DNA of 64,000 nt, from positions 354,120 through 418,119 of the forward strand of contig CAKOGP040001446.1 of assembly GCA_933822405.4 (NCBI GenBank). The letters are read 5' to 3'. This DNA comes from Cylindrotheca closterium. Taxonomy: Eukaryota > Bacillariophyta > Bacillariophyceae > Bacillariales > Bacillariaceae. Below are positions 55,122 through 64,000 of this stretch, in pieces. How positions within the stretch are numbered: position 1 is the stretch's first letter; each line of letters begins with the position of its first letter. Under the pieces are notes generated by a model that was given only the letters and a program-made list of their open reading frames with translations, was not told the origin of the DNA and did not search any database. The translations under genes and the position numbers were made by a program.

Positions 55122-55790
55122 TGTAGTCTAAACTTCTGCAGAGGTTTGTTAAACTCGTAATGCCGAACGAAGGAAAATCATCTCTTGGTGGTGTATGACG
55201 TTTGGAGGTTGCCACACACCGTCGCGTGGACGTAGGACGTACGCGTGCAGTATGTACTGACTTACGTACGTGATTGTGATTAAAATAAAACTAAAAACTG
55301 TTACGAAGAGTTCATACCGTTGTGTATTGTGTCTTCCTAATATGACGTCACTAATGCCGCGTCTTGGAGCAAGAGTATACTTGGAGACTACTGATTACTG
55401 ATAGGCAAAACTCAACAAGCTTTACTAACAACTAACAACTCCATTACCACTCACCAAACCGACTTCACTAAAAAACAATGCGTCCTCCAGCTAAAGTAAT
55501 CGCAATAATACCAATGATTCTGTGTACGAAATATATAGCATATGAATGATAAATATTCTTCTTTCCTGCCAAAGTATATGGGGAGGCAGTCGTATCTCGC
55601 GCTAGAAAGTGGGCACTCTTGCTTGAAGGTGGCTCTCTCCATTCTGTCCCGACGAGATTCATTCCATTTCGATCTGCAGTTTTTTCCTCCCGACTGTTCG
55701 CTTTCAATGTTCCGGTATGTAAACTATGACGTAAATTCATAGATAAGTACGTCCCTCCATTTATGTGCTGCATCTATGTGCTGTATAGTA
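55122..55790. other. Upstream region of the sigma factor gene
   Basis: 669 bases. A full TGACGTCA is at 55343-55350 and TGACGT half sites at 55196-55201 and 55725-55730. Overlapping minus-strand frames of 63 and 101 codons at 55451-55773 have no recognisable features and are not called. Confidence 0.45.
55343..55350. promoter_or_regulatory. CRE-like palindrome TGACGTCA
   Basis: About 220 bp upstream of the sigma factor start codon; third full TGACGTCA noted in promoter regions of this window. Confidence 0.35.
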
Positions 55791-56195
55791 TCATATGAAC
55801 TTGAATTTCGAACGCATCTGTTCAGTCAAAGCTCGAACTGATTCTCCCACGTCTCTAGCCGCATATTCCATATCTCGAGCCGCATCGCCCATTTCTTTGG
55901 CTACATCTCCTGCGATGCTGTGGCCCGTCGCAGCGATTTTAGCACCTCCAGCTGCGGCCAAAGCACTCACGGACCCAAGGACTGGCACGCTAGCCAAGAC
56001 ACGTTCATCGTTCGTCCAAGTTGACCCTCTCGCTTCTCGATCGTCGGCTTCTAGAACTGCAAGTGCAGCTAGGACAATATCCTCCTCGTCCTCGCTCTGC
56101 AACATGTTCGCGTCCAAATAATTTTTAAAAATCGATTCCAATGTTAAGTCTTCAAACGGCATTTCTTTCATTTTTCTAGGTGTTGAGTTTGTCAT
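55791..56195 (-). CDS. Small hypothetical protein
   Basis: 134 residues, single exon, ATG at 56195. It has an acidic helical N-terminal half (ANMLQSEDEEDIVLAALAVL), then an Ala/Gly-rich segment with weak hydrophobicity (VPVLGSVSALAAAGGAKIAA) and a helix with spaced Ala (AKEMGDAARDMEYAARDVGE). The last feature gives an amphipathic helix that could lie on a membrane. No family is recognised; the composition argues for a true gene. Confidence 0.5.
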   Translation of the reverse strand: MTNSTPRKMKEMPFEDLTLESIFKNYLDANMLQSEDEEDIVLAALAVLEADDREARGSTWTNDERVLASVPVLGSVSALAAAGGAKIAATGHSIAGDVAKEMGDAARDMEYAARDVGESVRALTEQMRSKFKFI

Positions 56196-56437
56196 GTGGC
56201 AGGAACAAGTTTCATTCTTGTACTGTATCGGCCTGTTGGCTCGTGGCTTGTGGTGATCAATCGTGCCTTAACACTTCTCGTTTCAGCAGGCATCGGCAGC
56301 CAGGATGACATGTGCCCGACTACACCGACTGCAGTACCCAAGAACAGACCGCTCTACTGAGCACCTGAAGCACATCAACATTGAACATGCACAATACAAC
56401 AATTCATCTACTGTATGGATCTGTATTGCTTTAGCAG

Positions 56438-58478
56438 TTATTGCACATTAGACTTGGCCATTCGACTCAACCTGTGGAATATCAAGGGGAAGGACTGACT
56501 AATCGATTGAGGATGTTGTGCGAAGCTCACGTACACTGCTTTGATGGAGGCTCGGAGTGGCTCCATTACCGTAAAGATAAGGGTATAGCAAAAGATGAAT
56601 GAAACCACCATATCCATCACTACTGCTGAGTCAGTAGTGTTTGACTTCTTTTGATGAACCAAGATGATACCAGTGAACATGACAATAGCGCCAGATATAC
56701 TTCCTCCCACGCATGCAGCCATGTGGGTTGATATGTCGTCATGAATGATTGGTTCAACACCTACAGTATTGTATCGTACAAAGTCAGTAAAATCCGTCAT
56801 AGATCCAACTCCAGTGATCGCATTAGACACTCTTACCTGATTCGTCAATCAAAATGGCCACATCTTGCGCCGCTCGATTGTACGACTTTTGAAACGCTGC
56901 AACGTGGCTCATGGCCATGTCCGAGTTGTTTCTCACAAAACCTCTTGCGAGTCGATTCGAAACCATTAAATAGTGCCGGAATTTGCTGTTCTGAAAATCG
57001 TTGCTTTGCCCTATTGACATCGTCTGAAAACCACTCAACTTGGCTCTGGCGGTATCAATCTTTCGGAGTTGACTCCAAACAAATTGTGCCAAACCACCTA
57101 GTAGTCCACATTTGCAAACAGATCCGAAATTCACAGTTACTCCCTTGAGCAATAGTTGTTTGACAGTCGAACCACCGGCAATGGGCGTCGATAAGAAGGT
57201 GCTGATGGGTGCATTCAAAGCTGCTTCTGCGTCGTCTTCGTCTTCAAAATCATCATCCATGCCCTCATCTGGAGTCAGCGTCGTCTGATATGCTGAGGCG
57301 GCTGTCATGCGGTATGCTTCAGGCATCTCAGAATCCTCGTCGTCAGATTTGGAATGCAATGATGAGCTGTTGCTGAGTCCATTTTCTGTTTCCCGACCTC
57401 CTTTCATTTGTTCCATTTCTTCCACAAGCGCATTTTGTTCAGCAAACCAACTGGAGATCCCTCCTGATGAAATCAAAGTCAGCAATCTTGCCACTGCTCC
57501 GGTTGCCCATTTGCCACCAACGGCTGCAAGCAAAAGCCAAAATGTGCTCTGGGAATGCATTGCTGCATTCAGTGCCATACGCCACAGGCCAATGACCATC
57601 AGTTGCAGCAGCAGGAGAGCCGACACAATGCGGTAGAAACTAGCCCGTCTCAACGAACGCGACAAAATATCCAAGGTCATACAAGTCAGAGCTTGGAAAA
57701 AGGCCTGTCGACCACCCGGAGTTGACGATGTCATTTTCCATTGCCGAAAGATGTAGATGTCTCGCGCCAAAGCCCACGCCGGTAAAATTATGTAGATTCT
57801 GGCATGGGGAAGGAAGAAATATATGGTCAGGATGAGACTAGAGTAGATACTCAGGGAAATGGGAGCTGACGAGAGCACAATTTGAGATGCCAAGTGGCGG
57901 GCATCGTCTCCGTCTCCACCTCCCAGAGTCCGATACAGCAGCCGACTTAGCAAGAAAGCAGCAATAGCAGCCCACCAGAGGGAATGTACCGTCGCCATTC
58001 GAGGGGCCAAGGACGTTCCTAGCCAGTAGGTTTTGGAGGTTTTCGATTCCGCATCATTTGAAGACATGATGGGGCCTAACAAGGAAAATGGAACAAAGAT
58101 AGCAAAGGCAATGGCCCAGTAAATATCACGTGGCATGTTTCTCGTGGCTTGAAGCGGTTTGTTATTTCCCATGGCTGAGATTCTTCCATGCGTCTGTTCA
58201 TGTGTAATAGAACTAAGGTTGGCATTGAACTTTGGGCTTATGCTGTCATCCGAATTCGACAGGGAGGAAGTGATAACTCGATCTTGCGGAATCACTGGCA
58301 TTTTTGGCATTGCTATCAATTGATCTTTTGTTGCCAAAAGCTTTCGGTGCGTTGCTTCTGGTGTTTCAGCAATGTCATGAGCCTCTGCAAGATCTAACGT
58401 CATATCGGCAAAGAAGGGAGGATCGTCATCGCCTCGACTGGAGCTCCCATGATTTTCAGTCAGCTCTAACGCATTCAT
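56438..58478 (-). CDS. Choline transporter-like (CTL/SLC44/Pns1) membrane protein
   Basis: Exons 56837-58478 and 56438-56760 give 654 residues from the ATG at 58478. An acidic Ser-rich cytosolic N-terminus (about 110 residues) precedes nine or ten hydrophobic segments, for example DIYWAIAFAIFVPFSLLGPI, LSIYSSLILTIYFFLPHARI and VVMDMVVSFIFCYTLIFTVM. The C-terminal block RGFVRNNSDMAMSHVAAFQK then AAQDVAILIDESGVEPIIHD aligns with the conserved part of CTL proteins. A long acidic loop (DDEDSEMPEA; DEGMDDDFEDEDDAEA) interrupts the middle. CTL proteins move choline or ethanolamine in animals; yeast Pns1 has no settled substrate, so substrate is open here. Confidence 0.75.
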
Positions 58479-58631
58479 CGCTTCCAATTATTTCCCCCGA
58501 GGAGAAGTTTTTATATGGCACTGATCTTTGGATGCCTCTTCCTTGATGGAATGAAGGGGAGGTGCAACAGTTGATATCAACTCATAAATATTCAGTGTTT
58601 TTAAGATTTTATTCTTTCCCCTAAGGAGTCT

Positions 58632-58713
58632 GACAGCGTGGCCGAGTGGTTAAGGCGATGGATTGCTAATCCATTGTTCTTTGAACGCGTGAGTTCGAAT
58701 CTCACCGCTGTCG
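58632..58713 (+). tRNA. tRNA-Ser (anticodon GCT)
   Basis: Acceptor arms GACAGCG (58632-58638) and CGCTGTC (58706-58712) pair fully, with G as discriminator. The anticodon stem-loop GGATTGCTAATCC gives anticodon GCT. A long variable arm and the T loop GTTCGAATC follow, as for serine tRNAs. No intron and no encoded CCA are seen. Confidence 0.96.
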
Positions 58714-58719
58714 TAACCC

Positions 58720-58724
58720 TTTTT
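58720..58724 (+). terminator. RNA polymerase III T-run terminator
   Basis: Five T residues beginning six bases after the tRNA-Ser 3' end, the usual Pol III stop. Confidence 0.8.
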
Positions 58725-58766
58725 GCGTTCGAATCTACCGTACCTGGTACACGTGTACTTGTACGG

Positions 58767-58850
58767 GGTACGTGACGAGGACGGATGTGTACGAGGTACG
58801 TGACGAGGACAGATGATCACTTGTCCTCGTCACTGTCCTCGTCACGTACC
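58767..58850. repeat. Direct and inverted GGTACGTGACGAGGAC repeats, hairpin
   Basis: GGTACGTGACGAGGAC occurs at 58767-58782 and 58795-58810 (28-base period). An 18-base arm GGTACGTGACGAGGACAG at 58795-58812 is exactly complementary to 58833-58850, with a 20-base loop that holds another inverted piece (GTCCTCGTCAC at 58823-58833). It lies between the tRNA-Ser gene and the coiled-coil gene stop. Confidence 0.92.
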
Positions 58851-58978
58851 TGGTACCTTTATCCTTGCTGGTACCGGTACTTGCCGCACTACAGTAGTAT
58901 TTGTAAAAAGAAATACAGGTGCTAGGACTAGAATATTATACTGTAGACTATAATTACAAGCTTTGACGAGATCCTCAA

Positions 58979-61900
58979 TCAAAAGCTGCTATGCAGATCG
59001 TCCTCATTCTCAGGAGTAATTGGCATGGCCTTCGTTTCTCCTGTCTTATCTTTACTCTTCTTTTTCTTGAACAGACCGCCAAACGGTTTATTAGATTTCT
59101 TGGACTTCAAGCTCGAAGTTGCGGACGACGCCGAGGATTGCACGGTTACTGGAGATGGAGACGGTGATGGCAATGGCGACGATACTTGTGATGGCGCTGT
59201 TGACACACGAGAGAGTGGTATTGTTGTCACCGTTGGTGACCTTTGGCTGTAGGACCTAAGGACCCTCTCCATATCAGTCAATTGGTTTCGAAGGTGACGA
59301 TTGTCTTGTTCCAATTCCACTGCGTGCCCCCTCTGAGAGGCAAACGATTGGATCTCAATTGTCGCTCGCTCTAATCGACCATTAAGCTTTAGGTTCTGCT
59401 CCTGAAGCTTGGTATTGTGAGATTTGAGATTGGCCAAGTGCTCGTGTACTTCCAATAGACGGTCTTCATTCTTTAGGTCCATCACAGTCCTGGCAATGGG
59501 GGCTTCTTGTTCTTTACGTCTCAGCAAATCTCGCAATTGGGACACCTCTGCTCTGTGATCAAGCTGTGCTTCCTCCAGCCTCACCCGCAATCCTGAAATT
59601 TCTCGTTCTTGTCTCTTCGCTTTCGATTCCATGACAATAATCTCTTCTTGCATCTCGTCCAAATCTCCTTGTCGTCCCTTTATATTGAGTTGCAGACCAT
59701 TTTGCAGTTGATTCATTTCCCGCCTCAGGTTTTGTACAACCTGCTCTTGCGCATGAAGTGTTTGCTCCAAGGCATAAATCTGCGTATTCTTGGCATGTAA
59801 TTCCACTTTGAACTGTTCTTGGAGGGCTTTGTTTTCGCTTCTTAATTCCGTCATCCTGCTCGGACCCTTCGACATATCACCCGACTTGGTACCATACGAC
59901 TCAAGCTCGCTCCTAAGCTTTGCAATAGTAGCGTCTTTCTCCTTTGATTTTCGCTCAAAGGACTCCGATAGTGTGCTTTCGTTGGCAGTTCTGTAGTTTT
60001 TCGAGGCCTCCTGCATTTCCTTCAGCTGTTTCATCTTCTCAACCTCCTTCTTCGAAGACTCAAGTTCTTTTCTGAGATCGATAATGGTTCCATTGCCGGA
60101 TCCGTTTTTTCGCTTATATTCGTCAAACGCATACTTAGCCTGTGCAAGCTCGAGCTTCAAGTCTTCTGAAGCAGCTGCTGCTTGCTTTGCTTCCCAAAGC
60201 TCCGTGCGCAGTTCACGCAATTCGATGCGGAAGTCGTCGTTCATAGCTTGCAGATCGGATATATCACCAGCCATAGCGGGGTCTCCTCCGAACGCACCTT
60301 GCTGTTGGATGCTTTCGAGCTCTTGCCTGTACTGTAGGAGCTGCTGGTTGCGAAGACGTAAATCGGATTGAATTTCAGCGAGTTGTCCTTGCAATGCCTG
60401 GATTTCTCTCGCATCTTCTTCTCGGCTTTGTCCTCCTCCTCCCCTTTCAGCCATTTCTTGGACGTCCCGCTCCAGTTCGACTACGCTTTGATCCCGCAGA
60501 CGTAGTTCTCGCACAAGGTGTTGAATCTCTTCGTCTTGTTCGACAATTTGCCCTGCAAACATGTCATTTTCGGTTTGCAGTCGCTGGATTTCATCACGAA
60601 GCTCTGGATCGCTGTACGTGTTATTCACCCTAGTATTCTCAAGATCCTTGGTCAGAGATATAACCTTGCTTCTCAGCTCCTTGCTCTCGTTCTCAGCCGT
60701 TTGGCTCTCGGCGACAAGAGCTTCAATTGTATCGTCTCGTTCGTGGAGCTTGTCTCTGAGTTCAGCGACATTCCGTTGTAGGGCAGCCAGTTGAAACCGC
60801 TGATCTGCTCCAGAAGTTTCGTCAACTTGAAGAGCGAGCTGCCATCTCGTCGCATCTGCCTCCGCAAAGTTAAGGTCCCGCTCCATAGCCTTCAGATCAT
60901 TCCGTAGTCGCTGCTCGTTTAATCTCATGGCTTCGACTTCGATTCGAAGCTCACCGATCTCCCCGTCGGCAGTAATGAGGTCGTCATCTCTGGAGGATCT
61001 TGCTTCCACCAAGTCGTTTTCCAAATTTGCCATTTTCTCCTCAACTCCCATAGACGATCTAACCAACGCAGATATTGTTGTATCTCGATCTTTCAGTTTT
61101 TCTTTCAATTCTTGATTTTCCTCGCTTATGGACTCCAACTGAGATTGAGCTTGCTCGTCTGCTAAGGTTGTACCGATTGGTCTTGTTGCGCTTCTGGTAA
61201 TCTGCTCTTCAAGATGCACAACCCGCTTTCCTAGAGCGTCTTTCTCTGCCTCTACTTCTTTGCATTTCGCGGCCAGGCTCTGTGCAATAATAAGTTCATC
61301 TTCAATCGCTGCTATCTTCTTGAACGAATCCTTTTCCAATTTTTCTTTCTCCCTGTCAACCGCCATTAGGAGTTCACCATGCTTCTTGATAAGCTCGTCC
61401 TTCTCCTCGTCCAAGGCAACCAATGCTAGCTGAGCTTCACGAACTTGTCTTTTATGTTTCTCTCCTTTGTAACTTTCCGAAGACTTCATTGACTCGATAG
61501 TCGATTTTAGATTGGTGATTTCCATCTTCGCTTCCTGTAACAGCTTCTGGTTTTCCTCCGTATCAGCCTTCTTTTCTTCCTCGGAAAGAGTAGCATCTGC
61601 CGATAGCCCCTGTTGAAGACGAGCAATATCTTCTTGGAGCACTGCTTTTTGAGCGGTCGCAACGGCACTCTTTTGCCGCTCCTCTTCCAACGTCAGCTTT
61701 AGGTCATCAATCTCACGTTCGAGTAAATCTATGTTTTCGACTCCCATCTCGACCTTGAGAAGTTCAATTTCGTCTTCCAGGCTGGCAATTTTGGCCCGAG
61801 CTGAGTCTAGATCGTCTTCCAATTCCAAAATCAGTTGAGAATCATCTTCCTCTTTTGGTGGCAAGGGTGGAAGCGACTTTTCGTGAAGTTGCTCTTGCGA

Positions 61901-63211
61901 ATGCTTCAATTCCTTTTGTAGCCTTTCAATCTCTTCATTCTTGTCAGTGTTTGTTTTCTCGAGAGTGGTCTGTTGTTCATTGATTTCCTCGTCTCTGAAT
62001 GCCAATTCTTTCTGTGCATCCTCGAGCTTCTTGCGCAATTTCACAATTTCTTCTTCTTGTGCATCGTGCAAAATACGAAGATCTTCAGCTTCATCACGGC
62101 GATACTGCTCCTCATCAACGGATTGTTCCTTGGCCTGGGCCAGTGCTGCAGACAGGTCAGCCAATTGATCGTTGAGAGAAACAATAATATCATCACGCTC
62201 CAAAATCTGATTCTGCATGTCCTCCACAGCGTCAAACTCCATGGATTGGATCTGACTCTGCATTTCTTGCTCGCGCATTGACCATTTTTCTGACTTGGTA
62301 TGTAGTTCCGTTTCTAGCTCTATAACTCGTTGGTTTTGCTCTTGGTGCCACGAATCCCTTTCAAGTTGCAAACTTTCCAAATCTTGCTTCGTGGCGGTCA
62401 ACGTACTTCGATGTGACTCGAGCTCCCCTTGCGTATCTTGCCATTGTTGGAAATAGTCACTGCCGCGGACATCGGCATAGGACGAAGACGCTTCATCAAT
62501 AACTTTCGTATCTGGTTTCCCAGTATCAGCAGCACTAAGCTTGAATCTCAATTCTTCCAGCTCCATCTTCATATCTTCATTTTCTGCCATAATCTGTTCT
62601 ATATCATCGAATCTGCCCTCTGAATCGTCCAACTCGTTTTGTAGCTGATGGAGCTGACTTTTGAGATTTGATGTTTCGTGCCTGTGAAAGCTTGCTTCTT
62701 CTCGAGCCTTGAGAAGCTGACTGTCCTTCTCCTTGACTTTGGAGTCTACAGCAATTTTACTGGCTTCTAGCTGGGCCATCTGCTTCTTCAAAGTAAGAAA
62801 GGCATCTTCAACTTTCTTTTGCTTTTCGACATTCGGACGCGTCGCTGCTTCCAATTCATTCATATGCTTCACTTCCATCGCAGCCATTTGGTCTGTCAAG
62901 TCAGCATTGGCCTTCTTCAAGTCCTTTATTATTTGCGCCACTGACTTCCCATGTCCCGATTCGTTGTGAATGCTGCGATCCAACGAATCTTGCGACGGTA
63001 ACCTATGAATGGAAGGGAAGACACCACTTCTGGCCGGAGAGTTTGGAGCAGACCAAGAGTTGGTCCGTGGCCTATTTCCTTCGCTAGGAGTCATGGGACG
63101 GGGAGCGCCAATACCGGAAATGACACCCATGGTTCCCTCAAACCATCCTCTTCCATGGGAAACCGCCTTTCGATGCGTTGTTGGAGGATTGCTCGGCGGC
63201 GGAGCCGACAT
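58979..63211 (-). CDS. Large coiled-coil protein, unknown
   Basis: 1,410 residues from ATG 63211, single exon. The N-terminal 110 residues are Pro/Ser/Arg-rich and disordered (SAPPPSNPPTTHRK; RPRTNSWSAPNSPARSGVF). From about 90 to 1330 the protein is nearly unbroken heptad-type coiled coil, rich in Glu, Lys, Gln and Leu, with short breaks (SLPPLPPKEEDD, QQGAFGGDPAMAG). The tail is Ser/Pro-rich then basic (KSNKPFGGLFKKKKSKDK), which could bind membrane or microtubules, and ends acidic (NEDDLHSSF). Golgin, centrosomal or vesicle tether are possible; no GRIP, GRAB or FHA signature is seen. Only the coiled-coil nature is sure. Confidence 0.85.
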   Translation of the reverse strand: MSAPPPSNPPTTHRKAVSHGRGWFEGTMGVISGIGAPRPMTPSEGNRPRTNSWSAPNSPARSGVFPSIHRLPSQDSLDRSIHNESGHGKSVAQIIKDLKKANADLTDQMAAMEVKHMNELEAATRPNVEKQKKVEDAFLTLKKQMAQLEASKIAVDSKVKEKDSQLLKAREEASFHRHETSNLKSQLHQLQNELDDSEGRFDDIEQIMAENEDMKMELEELRFKLSAADTGKPDTKVIDEASSSYADVRGSDYFQQWQDTQGELESHRSTLTATKQDLESLQLERDSWHQEQNQRVIELETELHTKSEKWSMREQEMQSQIQSMEFDAVEDMQNQILERDDIIVSLNDQLADLSAALAQAKEQSVDEEQYRRDEAEDLRILHDAQEEEIVKLRKKLEDAQKELAFRDEEINEQQTTLEKTNTDKNEEIERLQKELKHSQEQLHEKSLPPLPPKEEDDSQLILELEDDLDSARAKIASLEDEIELLKVEMGVENIDLLEREIDDLKLTLEEERQKSAVATAQKAVLQEDIARLQQGLSADATLSEEEKKADTEENQKLLQEAKMEITNLKSTIESMKSSESYKGEKHKRQVREAQLALVALDEEKDELIKKHGELLMAVDREKEKLEKDSFKKIAAIEDELIIAQSLAAKCKEVEAEKDALGKRVVHLEEQITRSATRPIGTTLADEQAQSQLESISEENQELKEKLKDRDTTISALVRSSMGVEEKMANLENDLVEARSSRDDDLITADGEIGELRIEVEAMRLNEQRLRNDLKAMERDLNFAEADATRWQLALQVDETSGADQRFQLAALQRNVAELRDKLHERDDTIEALVAESQTAENESKELRSKVISLTKDLENTRVNNTYSDPELRDEIQRLQTENDMFAGQIVEQDEEIQHLVRELRLRDQSVVELERDVQEMAERGGGGQSREEDAREIQALQGQLAEIQSDLRLRNQQLLQYRQELESIQQQGAFGGDPAMAGDISDLQAMNDDFRIELRELRTELWEAKQAAAASEDLKLELAQAKYAFDEYKRKNGSGNGTIIDLRKELESSKKEVEKMKQLKEMQEASKNYRTANESTLSESFERKSKEKDATIAKLRSELESYGTKSGDMSKGPSRMTELRSENKALQEQFKVELHAKNTQIYALEQTLHAQEQVVQNLRREMNQLQNGLQLNIKGRQGDLDEMQEEIIVMESKAKRQEREISGLRVRLEEAQLDHRAEVSQLRDLLRRKEQEAPIARTVMDLKNEDRLLEVHEHLANLKSHNTKLQEQNLKLNGRLERATIEIQSFASQRGHAVELEQDNRHLRNQLTDMERVLRSYSQRSPTVTTIPLSRVSTAPSQVSSPLPSPSPSPVTVQSSASSATSSLKSKKSNKPFGGLFKKKKSKDKTGETKAMPITPENEDDLHSSF

Positions 63212-63641
63212 GTTGGGCAACTACAATTTCTTGCTTATTCTGCTCGTGAGATTAACCGGAAAGAGAATTGTTCAACCTTCTTGCGATCCACTCTTGGAAG
63301 GGGAAGTCTTCTTTCTTCAGTTGGTTAATATCAATTGACGATAGCGACAACAACCATAAGAGGACACCAGGTACCGCACCGTAGTCCGTAGTAATTCTCG
63401 GAGTTCACGTCAAATCACATACCATCACACTTTCAACTTAGACTCCTCCTCGACGCGACTGCCAGGTGAAATCATTGGCGGGAAAAGCCAGCCGGGCCCA
63501 AATTTTTCACTGACCTACAGAATTTCTGGCCATCACATGCACTTCACACGAACACAAAATTTAACTCTATTCTCAGCCTACACGATATGAATCCAACAAA
63601 AGGGGTTCTCCGATTACAAAACCGAGGAACTATACAGAAGA
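63212..63641. promoter_or_regulatory. Divergent promoter region of two coiled-coil genes
   Basis: 430 bases between divergent starts. ACCAGGTACC is at 63366-63375. A short upstream ORF begins with the ATG at 63587 on the plus strand and overlaps the downstream start at 63642. Confidence 0.4.
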
Positions 63642-64000
63642 ATGGTGGACGCACGGGGTGAATTCGAACGCAGCTGGGCTAGCGTAGAAAGAAAACCTGA
63701 TGTGGAGCAAAGGGAGGGCAATTTCCACGACCAAGAAAGCTTGCAAAGACAGGTCGACGTTCTCAACAAAAAGCTGGAGATATACAGATCAAGAGAAGCT
63801 TCCATTTGTAATAATCTTAATACGATACGGGATGAAGACGAAAAAAAAAAGAAAGCACTGCAAGATCTAAAGCAAAACAACCAGATACTCGTCAAGAAGG
63901 TGCTTAAACAAGAGAAGGAAATAGGGTTGATGCGAGGAAGGCTGAAGGAGAACCGAGAGAAATCTATCAACTTGTCAAAGGAATTTTTTTCCTTGAAACA
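63642..64000 (+). CDS. Coiled-coil protein, 5' part only
   Basis: The frame from ATG 63642 is open for 119 codons to the window edge, so the gene is incomplete. Sequence is charged and helical: LQRQVDVLNKKLEIYRSREA, DEDEKKKKALQDLKQNNQIL, KKVLKQEKEIGLMRGRLKEN. This looks like the start of a coiled-coil protein. The minus-strand frame over the same bases is Ser/Phe/Leu-rich and looks like its shadow. No function can be given. Confidence 0.6.
   Translation, partial: MVDARGEFERSWASVERKPDVEQREGNFHDQESLQRQVDVLNKKLEIYRSREASICNNLNTIRDEDEKKKKALQDLKQNNQILVKKVLKQEKEIGLMRGRLKENREKSINLSKEFFSLK

Noticed and set aside
55451..55773. Frames of 63 and 101 codons upstream of the sigma factor
   Set aside because: They overlap each other in different phases and show no family or domain features; the region looks like promoter sequence.
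58979..63211. Myosin or kinesin heavy chain
   Set aside because: No motor domain or P-loop is present; the similarity is only the heptad composition.

Overview
The window is nuclear DNA of a photosynthetic stramenopile, almost certainly a diatom. Two fucoxanthin-chlorophyll-protein-type antenna genes carry the ASAF-type signal and transit peptide junction of a four-membrane plastid. About ten other proteins begin with a hydrophobic segment ending in a similar Phe-containing junction. Genes are dense, lie on both strands and carry few short introns (about 65-115 nt, GT-AG). I cannot name the species.

Region 1-12 kb is the unstable part. It holds three genes of a fucosyltransferase-like family (one diverged copy at 8704-10089 and two seemingly identical copies at 151-1560 and 10362-11771). 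Between them lies a tyrosine-recombinase (DIRS/Ngaro-order) retrotransposon on the minus strand: leader, Gag, reverse transcriptase/RNase H, then a recombinase reading frame that is cut off and runs in frame into the copied transferase segment. The repeated block is 1-1635 = 10212-11846.

Region 12-30 kb is ordinary gene space: a small acidic protein, a plastid-targeted NSF-type AAA ATPase with a degenerate second ATPase domain, a WD40-TPR CUL4 receptor, a divergent pair of antenna genes, a plastid glutaredoxin-2, ESCRT-III Snf7, a plastid HNH protein and a plastid Era GTPase facing each other, and a nuclear-looking protein with two copies of a Cys-rich module. Region 30-46 kb holds alpha-COP, an EDR2-C (DUF1336) protein, a thioredoxin-like [2Fe-2S] protein, three plastid proteins of unknown role, LSm4 with an ATG-only first coding exon, a type I membrane protein with an RS-rich tail, and ribosomal protein eL43. 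Region 46-64 kb holds clathrin heavy chain, a secretory protein of unknown family, a plastid sigma-70 factor, a small hypothetical, a choline-transporter-like protein, tRNA-Ser(GCT), a 1,410-residue coiled-coil protein and the start of another coiled-coil gene running off the edge.

Two themes join the genes. One is plastid gene expression and physiology: sigma factor, Era, HNH, antenna proteins, glutaredoxin, Fe-S protein, lumenal protein and NSF-like ATPase. The other is membrane traffic: clathrin, alpha-COP and Snf7. Gene models with introns were joined by hand from reading frame, splice sites and family similarity; exon limits are given in each entry.
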